From Arthrobacter sp. fls2-241-R2A-200 (lineage in GTDB: Bacteria; Actinomycetota; Actinomycetes; Actinomycetales; Micrococcaceae), in the NCBI RefSeq assembly GCF_030209745.1, contig NZ_JARVRJ010000012.1:1-64000 (forward strand): a stretch of 64,000 nucleotides of DNA, written 5' to 3'. The translations under genes were made by a program, and so were the position numbers. A model generated the notes under the pieces. It did not search any database. It was not told the origin of the DNA and was given only the letters and a program-made list of their open reading frames with translations. Shown here in pieces: positions 33,879-44,807 of the stretch (position 1 is its first letter; each line of letters begins with the position of its first letter).

Positions 33879-35294
33879 CTAGGCGTCAATCACCAAGTCG
33901 GTCCGTGCGGTGGAGCAGCACGGCAAGAATTTACCGGCGTCGATTTCCCGTGTCCGGATTCCGCCCTGGTGGTTCATGTCGACCTCCCCTGACAGCTTGA
34001 CCACTTTGCAGGAGCCGCACATGCCTTCCTTGCAATTCGCGCCGATCCTGACTCCTGCACGTTGGGCCGCCCCCAGGATGTGCTCGTTGGAGTCGATCCG
34101 CACATTAATGCCGGTGCGCATAAAGGACATCGTGAGACTTCCCGTCCCCACCGTGTCGAAGCTGGAGGCATCGGGTGCAGCAGCCTTCGGCGCCTCCTCC
34201 GGGTTGCCCCCGGACGTTGCCGGACCCGGCACATCATGCTCTACGGATTCCAGCGGCAACCCCGTAGCTTCCAAGGTGCCTTCGGTGTCGTAGCCTGGCT
34301 CGTAAAGGCCGAACGCGGCGGGTTGGCTTTCGTAGTAGTCTTCGGCGGAATCGGCGAGTTCCTCTGCAATTTCCTCCGCAATGTCCACGGCAAGCGCGAG
34401 TTCTGCTTGGTATTCAAGGAGAGTTTGGCGATCCCCCGAGAAGAACTCCATGTAAATCGAGGTGTCGTCCACCCCAACCTTCCTCAGGAGCTCGGTGGCC
34501 GTATTCAGGTACCCCTCGGGCCCACAGGCATAGACTTGGCGGCCATTGGCATCGGGCGCCACCTCCTCAAGCATGGCGGCCGTGAGCCTCCCGCTGAGCC
34601 CTTCCCACCCATCGGGCCTGGCGCGGTCACCTAAGGAGTAGAACACTTTCACGCGCGAGTCCACGGAGGCGATGTAGGCCAGCTCCCGGTGGAAGGCGAA
34701 GCCGCCGGCAGCGGCCCCGTGGTAGAGAACCACGACGTCGGCCTGCCCCGGCAGCGAGTGGATGGTCCGCACCATGGACATGATGGGGGTGATCCCCGCT
34801 CCGGCGGCCAGCAAGAGGTACCGTGCCCGCCGGTCGGCGTCGGGCAGGTGGAATGCCCCGACTGGGCCGAGCATCTCCAGGACCGTACCAGGTTTGACGT
34901 TCTCGTGGACCCACGGCGAGACCACTCCGCTAGGGTCGCGCTTGACGGTGATGTCGAAGGTCCACGGCTTCGTGGGCGAACTGGAGAGCGAATAGCTGCG
35001 GTCCACCGGATCCCGGTCCTCGCCGTTCACTGGGAAGGCGACGTTAACGTACTGCCCCGCACGGAAGGCCAACGGTGCACCGTCAGTGCGACGGAACACG
35101 AAAGTCATCATCCCGCCCACCTCCGGAACGATCTCGACACATTCGGCCATGAACTCCTGCGGATGCCAAGGTCCGAGGGCGCGGGCCGCCCGGGCAGGCG
35201 CCTCGGTGCTGCCCATGACCCGGTTCCAAGGCATCTCAAGACCGCGAATGCGCCGTGGTTCTTGGATGGCAGCCTCAGTGCGGATTTCGATCAT
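33879..35294 (-). CDS. gbcB: Glycine betaine monooxygenase reductase subunit
   Basis: 471 aa from ATG 35294, overlapping the gbcA stop as ATGA. It passes electrons from NAD(P)H through FAD and a 2Fe-2S centre to the Rieske oxygenase. The FAD motif RSYS is at 99-102, the nicotinamide motif GAGITPIMSMV at 165-175, and the C-terminal plant-type 2Fe-2S ligands Cys421, Cys426, Cys429 and Cys459 (or 460). Between the reductase and ferredoxin parts lies an unusual acidic linker of about 95 residues (290-385; 12 Glu/Asp in 299-325). Carnitine or choline-type Rieske reductases look similar, but the dimethylglycine genes nearby support betaine. Confidence 0.82.
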   Translation of the reverse strand: MIEIRTEAAIQEPRRIRGLEMPWNRVMGSTEAPARAARALGPWHPQEFMAECVEIVPEVGGMMTFVFRRTDGAPLAFRAGQYVNVAFPVNGEDRDPVDRSYSLSSSPTKPWTFDITVKRDPSGVVSPWVHENVKPGTVLEMLGPVGAFHLPDADRRARYLLLAAGAGITPIMSMVRTIHSLPGQADVVVLYHGAAAGGFAFHRELAYIASVDSRVKVFYSLGDRARPDGWEGLSGRLTAAMLEEVAPDANGRQVYACGPEGYLNTATELLRKVGVDDTSIYMEFFSGDRQTLLEYQAELALAVDIAEEIAEELADSAEDYYESQPAAFGLYEPGYDTEGTLEATGLPLESVEHDVPGPATSGGNPEEAPKAAAPDASSFDTVGTGSLTMSFMRTGINVRIDSNEHILGAAQRAGVRIGANCKEGMCGSCKVVKLSGEVDMNHQGGIRTREIDAGKFLPCCSTARTDLVIDA

Positions 35295-36595
35295 GCCAAG
35301 TGCTCCTGCACGCGCTGTACGTACCAGTTGATGAATGCCTCCACCTGGTATTCGCTCTTCATGTATGGACCCGGTTCGTACGCAGGGCTTCCAGCGCCCT
35401 TCTGGCACAACTCCACGAACGCCTTGTCCTGGAGATTTGTTTGCTTCCAGGTGTAGGTGAGCTTTTCCAGGTCGTAATCGACGCCTTCCTCGGCGTCGTC
35501 AGCCACCAGCCATGTGGTGCGTACGAGTGTCTGGTGTTCGTTGATGGGGAAAACGCCGAAAGTAATCACGTGGTCCCCGAGGAAGTGGAACCAGCTGTTC
35601 GGCTGCAGGTGCATTGAGCAGCGGCCCAGGCGGAAGTCGCGCAGGTCGCCCAGCAGCTTCTTGGAGAGCCTGCGCCCATCGGTCGAGAACGATTCGCCTT
35701 CTCCGTCGAGCGATTCCCGTGAGATGCGGATTCCCGCTACGCGTGTGTCGAGCTCCTCGACCACCTCATAGGGAAGGCCATAGCGGCGGCAGCGTTCCTC
35801 GAGTGAGGACTGGGCTTCCTTGTTGCGGTCCCACACCTCCTCGAGGTGTGCTGGGATCAGGCCTTCCGTTAGGCCCCAAGTGGGGAAGAGTGAGCATGCG
35901 AGTTCCGGGTGCCCGTCGCAGTGGTAGCACTCACGGTTGTTCTCCATGACGAGCTTCCAGTTACCTTCCTCGACGATGTTCTGCTGGTAGGCAACTTTCG
36001 TCTTGGACAGATCGTGCGGCGCGAGGTAGGGCTCGAAGATTTTTCCGGTTTCATCGAAATCAGCTGGCGGTTCGTCGGCGATGCAGACAAAGATCAGTCC
36101 GGCGAACACACGGCTGTGCGCGCGCTTGAGGCCAAAGCATCCTTTGTCGAACTTCGCCTCTCCCGGCGCAGAGGCATGGATCAGATCACCGTTCGGGTTA
36201 TACGTCCAGGAGTGGTACCCACATACGAGGTTTCCCGTGGAACCTGCGGGTTCGGTCAGCACCCGGGCACCGCGGTGCCGGCAGACGTTGTGCAGTACGT
36301 TCACGCCGCCGTCGTCATTGCGCAGCACGATCAAGGAGTAAGGCCCATAGTCGACCGTCACATAGTCGCCCGGTTCGGGCAGTTCCGCGATGCTGGCGGC
36401 AAAGATCCAGTGCTGGCCAAAAATGGCTTGCATGTCGACGCCGAAAATCGTCGGGTCCGTGTAGAACGGGGCGTCGAGGGAATATCCCGCGCGCCGAAAG
36501 TCGAACAACTCGCTGATCTCGGCCAGCTGCTCTGCGGGCAAAGATGACGCGAGTTTTCCGCGTGTGTTGAGGGGTAAGTTCGCTGGAGCAGACAT
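35291..36595 (-). CDS. gbcA: Glycine betaine monooxygenase Rieske subunit
   Basis: 434 aa from ATG 36595 with GGGAGGA upstream. A Rieske non-haem iron oxygenase with 2Fe-2S ligands Cys105-x-His107 and Cys125-x2-His128, and mononuclear iron ligands His225 and His229 in ENNRECYHCDGHPEL. GbcA-type enzymes N-demethylate glycine betaine to dimethylglycine and formaldehyde. It is the first gene of a two-gene operon divergent from a LysR regulator. Substrate by family and context; stachydrine demethylases are the closest alternative. Confidence 0.84.
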   Translation of the reverse strand: MSAPANLPLNTRGKLASSLPAEQLAEISELFDFRRAGYSLDAPFYTDPTIFGVDMQAIFGQHWIFAASIAELPEPGDYVTVDYGPYSLIVLRNDDGGVNVLHNVCRHRGARVLTEPAGSTGNLVCGYHSWTYNPNGDLIHASAPGEAKFDKGCFGLKRAHSRVFAGLIFVCIADEPPADFDETGKIFEPYLAPHDLSKTKVAYQQNIVEEGNWKLVMENNRECYHCDGHPELACSLFPTWGLTEGLIPAHLEEVWDRNKEAQSSLEERCRRYGLPYEVVEELDTRVAGIRISRESLDGEGESFSTDGRRLSKKLLGDLRDFRLGRCSMHLQPNSWFHFLGDHVITFGVFPINEHQTLVRTTWLVADDAEEGVDYDLEKLTYTWKQTNLQDKAFVELCQKGAGSPAYEPGPYMKSEYQVEAFINWYVQRVQEHLA

Positions 36596-36678
36596 GTGGT
36601 TCCTCCCGGGGGCTGGGTAAGTATGCGATTCGTGGGGACAACGGGCCGGGGGTCCACCCTGCGTTGTCGAAATCCGCG

Positions 36679-36704
36679 TAATCACGAGATTAGAGTCGAT
36701 CGAC
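36679..36704. promoter_or_regulatory. Adjacent palindromes between gbcA and the LysR gene
   Basis: TAATC-ACGA-GATTA (36679-36692) and, two bases on, GTCGATCGAC (36695-36704) are both perfectly symmetric. They lie 84-110 bases before gbcA and 34-59 before the LysR start, where a LysR-type protein normally binds (T-N11-A-like site with dyad symmetry). Confidence 0.5.
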
Positions 36705-36737
36705 CTGCAACAAAAGCGCAACATTCAGGAGATATCC

Positions 36738-36754
36738 ATGCACAATAGGTGCAT
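36738..36754. promoter_or_regulatory. Perfect dyad over the LysR start codon
   Basis: ATGCAC-AATAG-GTGCAT begins exactly at the first base of the LysR start codon and ends one base into the second possible ATG. Binding there, or a hairpin in the mRNA, could limit its own synthesis. Confidence 0.4.
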
Positions 36755-37685
36755 GATTGATCCACGTCTGATTACGCTCCGGGTTTTTGCCCGCTGTGGC
36801 ACGGTTGGTGCCACAGCCGAGCTGACAGGATATTCCCCTTCCGCTGTTTCCGCGCAGTTGCGTGAGCTCCAACGTGTACTGGGAATGCAACTCCTGACCA
36901 AGGACGGCCGGGGTGTGCGGTTGACCGCCACCGGCCGCTTCCTCGTGGAGGGTTCGGACACCCTCATTTCCGAGTGGGAGAGCCTGCGCGCAGCGGCCAT
37001 GGAAGCCGGCGACCAGGTGCAGTCCCGCTTTGGACTTGGCGGATTCTCGACGGCTGCGGCGCAATTGCTCGCTCCGCTGGCAGCCTCGTTGCGCTCAACA
37101 CACCCCCTGCTGCAAGTGCAGGTACTCGAGGCCAATCCGGCACGCTGCTTCGATTTATTGGTCGCCGAGCGAATCGACCTGGCGGTCATCGTCGCGATGC
37201 AATCGGACAGCTACGGCGAGGATGACCCACGTTTTGAGCAGACCGTTCTGCTTGACGATCCACTGGACGTGATTCTTCCTGCAAGCCATCCCTTGGCGTC
37301 CCGGAAAACGGTGACGCTGGAAGAGCTGGCCACGGAGCCCTGGATTACCGAGGCCGCGGGTTCCACCTACCACTCCCTTTTCACCGCAGCCTTCACGGCC
37401 GTTGGAGTGACACCACGGATAGCCCATGAGGCCGTTGAATGGGAAACCCAGATCGCGTTCGTAGGCGCGGGACTTGGCGTGGGCCTGCTGCCACGCCTGG
37501 CGCCGTTGCACAACGCCGAAAACGTGGTCCGGCTGCACATTGCCGGGAAAGGGAAGCCCGCCCGGCGCATCGTGGCCGCCGTGCGGCGAGGGAGCATCAC
37601 ATCGCCCCTGATCCAGGAGTCGCTCGGCATCCTGCAGGTCAGTGCCGCTCGAATCCTCAACGATCGGCCTAAAGACGATCTCTGA
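36738..37685 (+). CDS. LysR-type regulator of the betaine monooxygenase operon
   Basis: 315 aa from ATG 36738, 6 bases after AGGAG; a second ATG lies at 36753 (MIDPRLITLR). The N-terminal winged helix has TGYSPSAVSAQLRELQ near 30-45, and residues 95-300 form the ligand-binding domain. By position it should control gbcAB, with betaine or a breakdown product as a likely ligand. A perfect dyad covers its own start codon. Confidence 0.85.
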   Translation: MHNRCMIDPRLITLRVFARCGTVGATAELTGYSPSAVSAQLRELQRVLGMQLLTKDGRGVRLTATGRFLVEGSDTLISEWESLRAAAMEAGDQVQSRFGLGGFSTAAAQLLAPLAASLRSTHPLLQVQVLEANPARCFDLLVAERIDLAVIVAMQSDSYGEDDPRFEQTVLLDDPLDVILPASHPLASRKTVTLEELATEPWITEAAGSTYHSLFTAAFTAVGVTPRIAHEAVEWETQIAFVGAGLGVGLLPRLAPLHNAENVVRLHIAGKGKPARRIVAAVRRGSITSPLIQESLGILQVSAARILNDRPKDDL

Positions 37686-37743
37686 CGTGCCCTCCCGTGG
37701 CCGGGTAGCCGTCGTTGCCGGTTGGGCTCTCCCCCGAGCCCTG

Positions 37744-38658
37744 TTACCAGCCGCGCTCTGCGAGGCGGTGGGGCTGGGGGATCTCGTCGACGTTGATGCC
37801 GACCATCGCTTCGCCCAGGCCGCGGGAGACCTTGGCAATGACATCGGGGTCGTCGTAGAACGTGGTGGCCTTGACGACGGCGGCGGCGCGCTCTGCCGGG
37901 TTCCCGGACTTGAAGATGCCCGAACCAACAAACACACCATCAGCGCCGAGCTGCATCATCATCGCAGCATCAGCCGGGGTCGCGATCCCACCGGCGGTGA
38001 ACAAAACCACCGGGAGCTTACCCGTGGCAGCGATTTCCTTCACCAGCTCGTACGGGGCCTGAAGTTCCTTGGCCGCAACGTACAGCTCGTCCTCGGGAAG
38101 GGAGGAAAGCTTCGCGATCTCCGCCCGGATCTTCCGCATGTGCCCGGTCGCGTTGGAAACATCCCCGGTCCCGGCCTCACCCTTGGAACGGATCATCGCC
38201 GCACCCTCGTTGATGCGGCGCAACGCCTCACCAAGGTTCGTGGCACCACAGACGAAAGGAACGGTGAAGTTCCACTTGTCGATGTGGTTCACGTAGTCAG
38301 CCGGGGTCAGGACCTCGGACTCGTCGATGTAATCGACGCCGAGGGACTGCAAAACCTGCGCTTCGACGAAGTGACCAATGCGGGCCTTCGCCATGACCGG
38401 AATGGACACAGCAGCGATGATCGCATCGATCATGTCCGGATCGGACATGCGGGACACGCCGCCCTGGGCACGGATATCGGCAGGGACGCGCTCAAGCGCC
38501 ATGACCGCCACAGCACCGGCGTCCTCAGCGATACGGGCCTGCTCGACGTTAACGACGTCCATGATGACGCCGCCCTTGAGCATCTCCGCCATACCGCGCT
38601 TCACACGGCTGGAGCCCGTGAGTGCTATGTGTTCAAAAGTGTGAAGTCTTGCGGTCAC
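37744..38658 (-). CDS. pdxS: Pyridoxal 5-phosphate synthase subunit PdxS
   Basis: 304 aa from GTG 38658 (GGAG 6 bases before); a TTG at 38670 is possible. PdxS makes pyridoxal phosphate from ribose-5-phosphate, glyceraldehyde-3-phosphate and ammonia. Asp34 in VIMDVV, Lys91 in [10 protein letters not shown] and Lys159 in [10 protein letters not shown] match the catalytic Asp24, Lys81 and Lys149 of the Bacillus enzyme. Its usual partner pdxT (glutaminase) is not next to it. The N-terminal [12 protein letters not shown] before [12 protein letters not shown] is unlike the common forms. Confidence 0.93.
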   Translation of the reverse strand: MTARLHTFEHIALTGSSRVKRGMAEMLKGGVIMDVVNVEQARIAEDAGAVAVMALERVPADIRAQGGVSRMSDPDMIDAIIAAVSIPVMAKARIGHFVEAQVLQSLGVDYIDESEVLTPADYVNHIDKWNFTVPFVCGATNLGEALRRINEGAAMIRSKGEAGTGDVSNATGHMRKIRAEIAKLSSLPEDELYVAAKELQAPYELVKEIAATGKLPVVLFTAGGIATPADAAMMMQLGADGVFVGSGIFKSGNPAERAAAVVKATTFYDDPDVIAKVSRGLGEAMVGINVDEIPQPHRLAERGW

Positions 38659-38749
38659 GTGGTACTCCAAAGGACTGAAGCCTGCGATTGCATCACAAGC
38701 CCGCCCGGAATCTGTTCCCTGCGTCGAGGAGTAACGGCTGATATCCGGG

Positions 38750-38778
38750 TGATATATTAGTTGGAGTATCCAGTATGC
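38750..38778 (-). promoter_or_regulatory. Candidate GntR box upstream of pdxS
   Basis: Read on the pdxS strand, GCATACTGG (38778-38770) is followed after 9 bases by CTAATATATCA (38760-38750). The second box is identical in sequence and direction to one before purU. The region lies about 92-120 bases before the pdxS start. Confidence 0.45.
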
Positions 38779-38825
38779 AAGCGTCGGGGCAGGGAGTCAA
38801 CAGCGCGTCGCAAGCGCCTCGAAAC

Positions 38826-39506
38826 TCAGGCCGCGAACAGCGCCTGACGCACCGCGTGCTCAAAGCCGGTGACGTGGTCCCGGGCCAATGCAGTTGCTTT
38901 CTCTTCATCGCCGTCGAGAACCGCCCGGAGAAGGTCCACGTGCTCACGGACGTGGTGCTCCAAGTCAGGAAGGCGATCCAGAACCATGCACCATATGCGG
39001 GTGGCCAGGTTGTCATAGCGGATCAGGACGTCCTCGAGATGCGGATTGCCGGCCGCCGCGTAGATCCCTTGGTGGACGCGTGCGTCCAGGCGGAGAGTCT
39101 CCACCACCGAGGCGCCGGCAACATCAAAGGCCTCTACGGCCCGCATGATGTCCTTCAGATGTTCCTTGGTTGCCGGTGAAGCCAAACGGGCCGCACGCCC
39201 GGCCGCCAGTGGCTCCAACTGAGTCCGTATCTCCGAGATATAGGCCAGGTCCGTCACCTCGACCCTCGTGGCAAAGGTGCCACGGCGCGGGTAGGCCACC
39301 ACCAAGCGGTCCAGCTCGAGCCGCTTCAGGGCCTCCCGCACAGGGGTGCGGCCGATCCCCAGGTCCTTGGCCAGCTGGTCGTCATTGAGGAGGTCGCCCG
39401 GTTTGATCTCCAGCATCAAGAGCCGGTCACGGAGGCGCTCGTAAGCCGTATCAGCCAGCGATTTCCTGCTGGTGCCGTCCGCGATTGCCAGAGTTTCGAG
39501 TGCCAT
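38826..39506 (-). CDS. GntR-family regulator (FCD type)
   Basis: 226 aa from ATG 39506. The N-terminal winged helix holds LAKDLGIGRTPVREALKRLELDRLV (in parts about 45-70), and the C-terminal all-helical FCD domain (about 95-215) has the metal- and ligand-binding His residues (for example DARVHQGIY and HHVREHVDLLRA). It lies between pdxS and purU, and both have the same box upstream, so it probably controls both. The ligand could be a C1 or betaine intermediate. Confidence 0.85.
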   Translation of the reverse strand: MALETLAIADGTSRKSLADTAYERLRDRLLMLEIKPGDLLNDDQLAKDLGIGRTPVREALKRLELDRLVVAYPRRGTFATRVEVTDLAYISEIRTQLEPLAAGRAARLASPATKEHLKDIMRAVEAFDVAGASVVETLRLDARVHQGIYAAAGNPHLEDVLIRYDNLATRIWCMVLDRLPDLEHHVREHVDLLRAVLDGDEEKATALARDHVTGFEHAVRQALFAA

Positions 39507-39557
39507 GGTGCCGACCCTTTCCGCAGGTCCCGAAGATCTATTGACCTCTCCCGGTGA

Positions 39558-39591
39558 CCAGTATACGCTGAATCCCAATCCTAATATATCA
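39558..39591 (+). promoter_or_regulatory. Candidate GntR box upstream of purU
   Basis: CCAGTATACGC (39558-39568) and CTAATATATCA (39581-39591) lie 36-69 bases before the purU ATG. The latter contains TAATAT, which could also serve as a -10 element. Both boxes have counterparts before pdxS. Confidence 0.45.
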
Positions 39592-39626
39592 GTACAGGAC
39601 TCAGGAATATATCTAAAGGAGGAGCC

Positions 39627-43101
<3,475 letters not shown>

Positions 43102-43116
43102 GCACGGCGCCCTCGG

Positions 43117-43171
43117 TTAGGCCAGCGGCCCGGACCCATCTCCTCGCAACCGGATCCGGGCCGCTGCCTAA
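43117..43171 (+). terminator. Long hairpin after dimethylglycine oxidase
   Basis: TTAGGCCAGCGGCCCGGA (43117-43134) pairs with TCCGGGCCGCTGCCTAA (43155-43171) over 17 bp with a single bulged C and a 20-base loop. No T-run follows. Because related genes continue on the same strand, it may be a partial terminator or an mRNA 3-end stabiliser. Confidence 0.7.
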
Positions 43172-43183
43172 CGCATTTCCAGC

Positions 43184-43259
43184 CCAGCCCTTCTTTGCCA
43201 GTCCAGCCTTTCTTTGCCAGTCCAGCCTTTCTTTGCCAGTCCAGCCTTTCTTTGCCAGT
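43184..43259. repeat. 4 x 19-bp tandem array before the cyclodeaminase gene
   Basis: CCAGCCTTTCTTTGCCAGT is repeated four times (43184-43202 with one change, then 43203-43221, 43222-43240, 43241-43259 identical). A fifth copy begins (CCAGG) and supplies the AGGA of the next ribosome site. It is not CRISPR, as there are no spacers. Confidence 0.98.
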
Positions 43260-43271
43260 CCAGGAAGTCAC

Positions 43272-43898
43272 ATGATCAGTTCAGAAACCCTCAACGATTA
43301 CCTTGCCCGGCTCGCTTCCCGACAACCCACCCCTGGAGGTGGCGCCGCAGCAGCACTTCACGCTGCCCAAGGCGCAGCGCTGGTGGCCATGGTGGCCAGA
43401 TACACCACGGGCGAAAAGTATGCCCAGCACGAGGAGCTCATCACGCGCATCACCGGCACAGCCGATCATTTGATCACCGAAGCGCTGCGCCTTGCCGATG
43501 CTGACGAGCAAGCCTTTCAGGGTGTCATTGATTCGTACAAACTCCCGTCAGGAACCGAGGAACTCAAAGCGGCCCGTGCTGCGGGGATCCAAGGCGCCCT
43601 CGTCAACGCAGCCCGGACACCTGCGCAGCTGATCCAACTCGCCGGTGAGGTGGTGGAACTTGCCACTGAGCTCTTTGACGTGGCCAACCCCAACGTCATC
43701 AGCGATGTCGCGGCAGCAGCAGACGCCGCCCGGGCTGCGACCACCACCGCACGGGTCAACATCGATATCAACCTCGTGGCCATCAAGGATGGCGACGCCC
43801 GCTCGCGCCTGGCTGAACAAACCAACGGCCTTGAGGACAAAGTGGTCCTGGCTGCCGATTCGCTGGCCGCGAGGGTCCGCGAAAGGATCCTCGCGTGA
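43272..43898 (+). CDS. Cyclodeaminase/cyclohydrolase-family protein
   Basis: 208 aa from ATG 43272; earlier starts lie within the 19-bp array and are rejected. The protein matches the C-terminal (cyclodeaminase) part of formiminotransferase-cyclodeaminase, FTCD_C: LASRQPTPGGGAAAALHAAQGAALVAMVARYT (in parts about 9-40). Stand-alone members act as methenyl-tetrahydrofolate cyclohydrolases (FchA) or formimino-tetrahydrofolate cyclodeaminases. Its stop overlaps the folD GTG by 4 bp, so it probably works on the same folate C1 pool. Confidence 0.83.
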   Translation: MISSETLNDYLARLASRQPTPGGGAAAALHAAQGAALVAMVARYTTGEKYAQHEELITRITGTADHLITEALRLADADEQAFQGVIDSYKLPSGTEELKAARAAGIQGALVNAARTPAQLIQLAGEVVELATELFDVANPNVISDVAAAADAARAATTTARVNIDINLVAIKDGDARSRLAEQTNGLEDKVVLAADSLAARVRERILA

Positions 43899-44794
43899 AC
43901 ACCACACGCCCGCAGGCCAGGGTGCTCTCCGGCAAGGGACTGGCAGGACTCGTCCAGGAACAGGCCCGGGACAGGATCCGGGCACTCGGAGCGGACAGCG
44001 TGCGCCCTGTGCTCGCCGTCGTGGTGGCAACCTCGGATCAGTCAACGCACTGGTACGTCCGCTCCATCGAACGTGCGGCAGAACGTGTTGGGATTGATTG
44101 CCGAATCCTCGATCTCGGGCAGGAAGCCACCCAAGAGTCGCTGGTAAGCGTTTTGCGGGATCTCAGCGTAGAGCCTTCCGTCAGTGGCATCATCCTGCAG
44201 ACTCCCCTGCCGGGCGCCGTCCGGGCCGAGGACTTGGTTGGCCTTATAGCTCCCGAGAAGGACATCGACGGCGCCAATCCGCTCAGCCTGGGCCGCTTGG
44301 CTGTGGGCCAGCCTGCCTTCGCTCCCGCTACGGCGCGAGCCGTTGTTGAACTGCTGGACCACTACGAGGTCCCGGTCGCGGGTAAGAACGTGGCCGTCGT
44401 CGGGCGTTCAGCCGTAGTGGGCAAGCCGCTGTCCTTGCTGCTCCTTGAAAAGGACGCCACTGTGACCATCTGCCATTCCAAGTCGGGCGACCTGGCGCGC
44501 TATACGCGGGCTGCCGACGTCGTGGTCGTCGCCGCGGGGCGGACCGGACTTTTGACAGGTTCCCATGTCTCGCCCGGTTCAGTAGTGGTCGACGTCGGCA
44601 CAAACGTCCTGGCGGATGGTTCCCTTGTGGGGGACGTGGATGAAGCCAGCGTAATGGGCGTAGCCGCTGCCCTGTCGCCGGTTCCCGGGGGCGTCGGCTC
44701 CGTCACTACAGCCTTGCTGCTGCTGCACACCGCCGAGGCCGCAGGACTGCAAGCACGCATACCGCTGATGGCGGCTTCTTCTGTCCGGAACTGA
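43895..44794 (+). CDS. folD: Methylenetetrahydrofolate dehydrogenase/cyclohydrolase
   Basis: 299 aa from GTG 43895. It converts methylene- to methenyl- and formyl-tetrahydrofolate with NADP. PEKDIDGANPLSLGRLAVG and VVGRSAVVGKPLSLLLLEKDATVT (in parts) are the FolD signatures. The usual catalytic Lys region is YVRSIERAAERVGI, in which the family YxxxK appears as YVRSI, so the Lys is replaced or shifted. It should receive the methylene group made by dimethylglycine oxidase. Confidence 0.9.
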   Translation: MNTTRPQARVLSGKGLAGLVQEQARDRIRALGADSVRPVLAVVVATSDQSTHWYVRSIERAAERVGIDCRILDLGQEATQESLVSVLRDLSVEPSVSGIILQTPLPGAVRAEDLVGLIAPEKDIDGANPLSLGRLAVGQPAFAPATARAVVELLDHYEVPVAGKNVAVVGRSAVVGKPLSLLLLEKDATVTICHSKSGDLARYTRAADVVVVAAGRTGLLTGSHVSPGSVVVDVGTNVLADGSLVGDVDEASVMGVAAALSPVPGGVGSVTTALLLLHTAEAAGLQARIPLMAASSVRN

Positions 44795-44807
44795 AGGGAT
44801 GCACCAT

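Noticed and set aside
43184..43259. CRISPR-like array
   Set aside because: The 19-bp copies are head to tail with no spacers and there are no cas genes.
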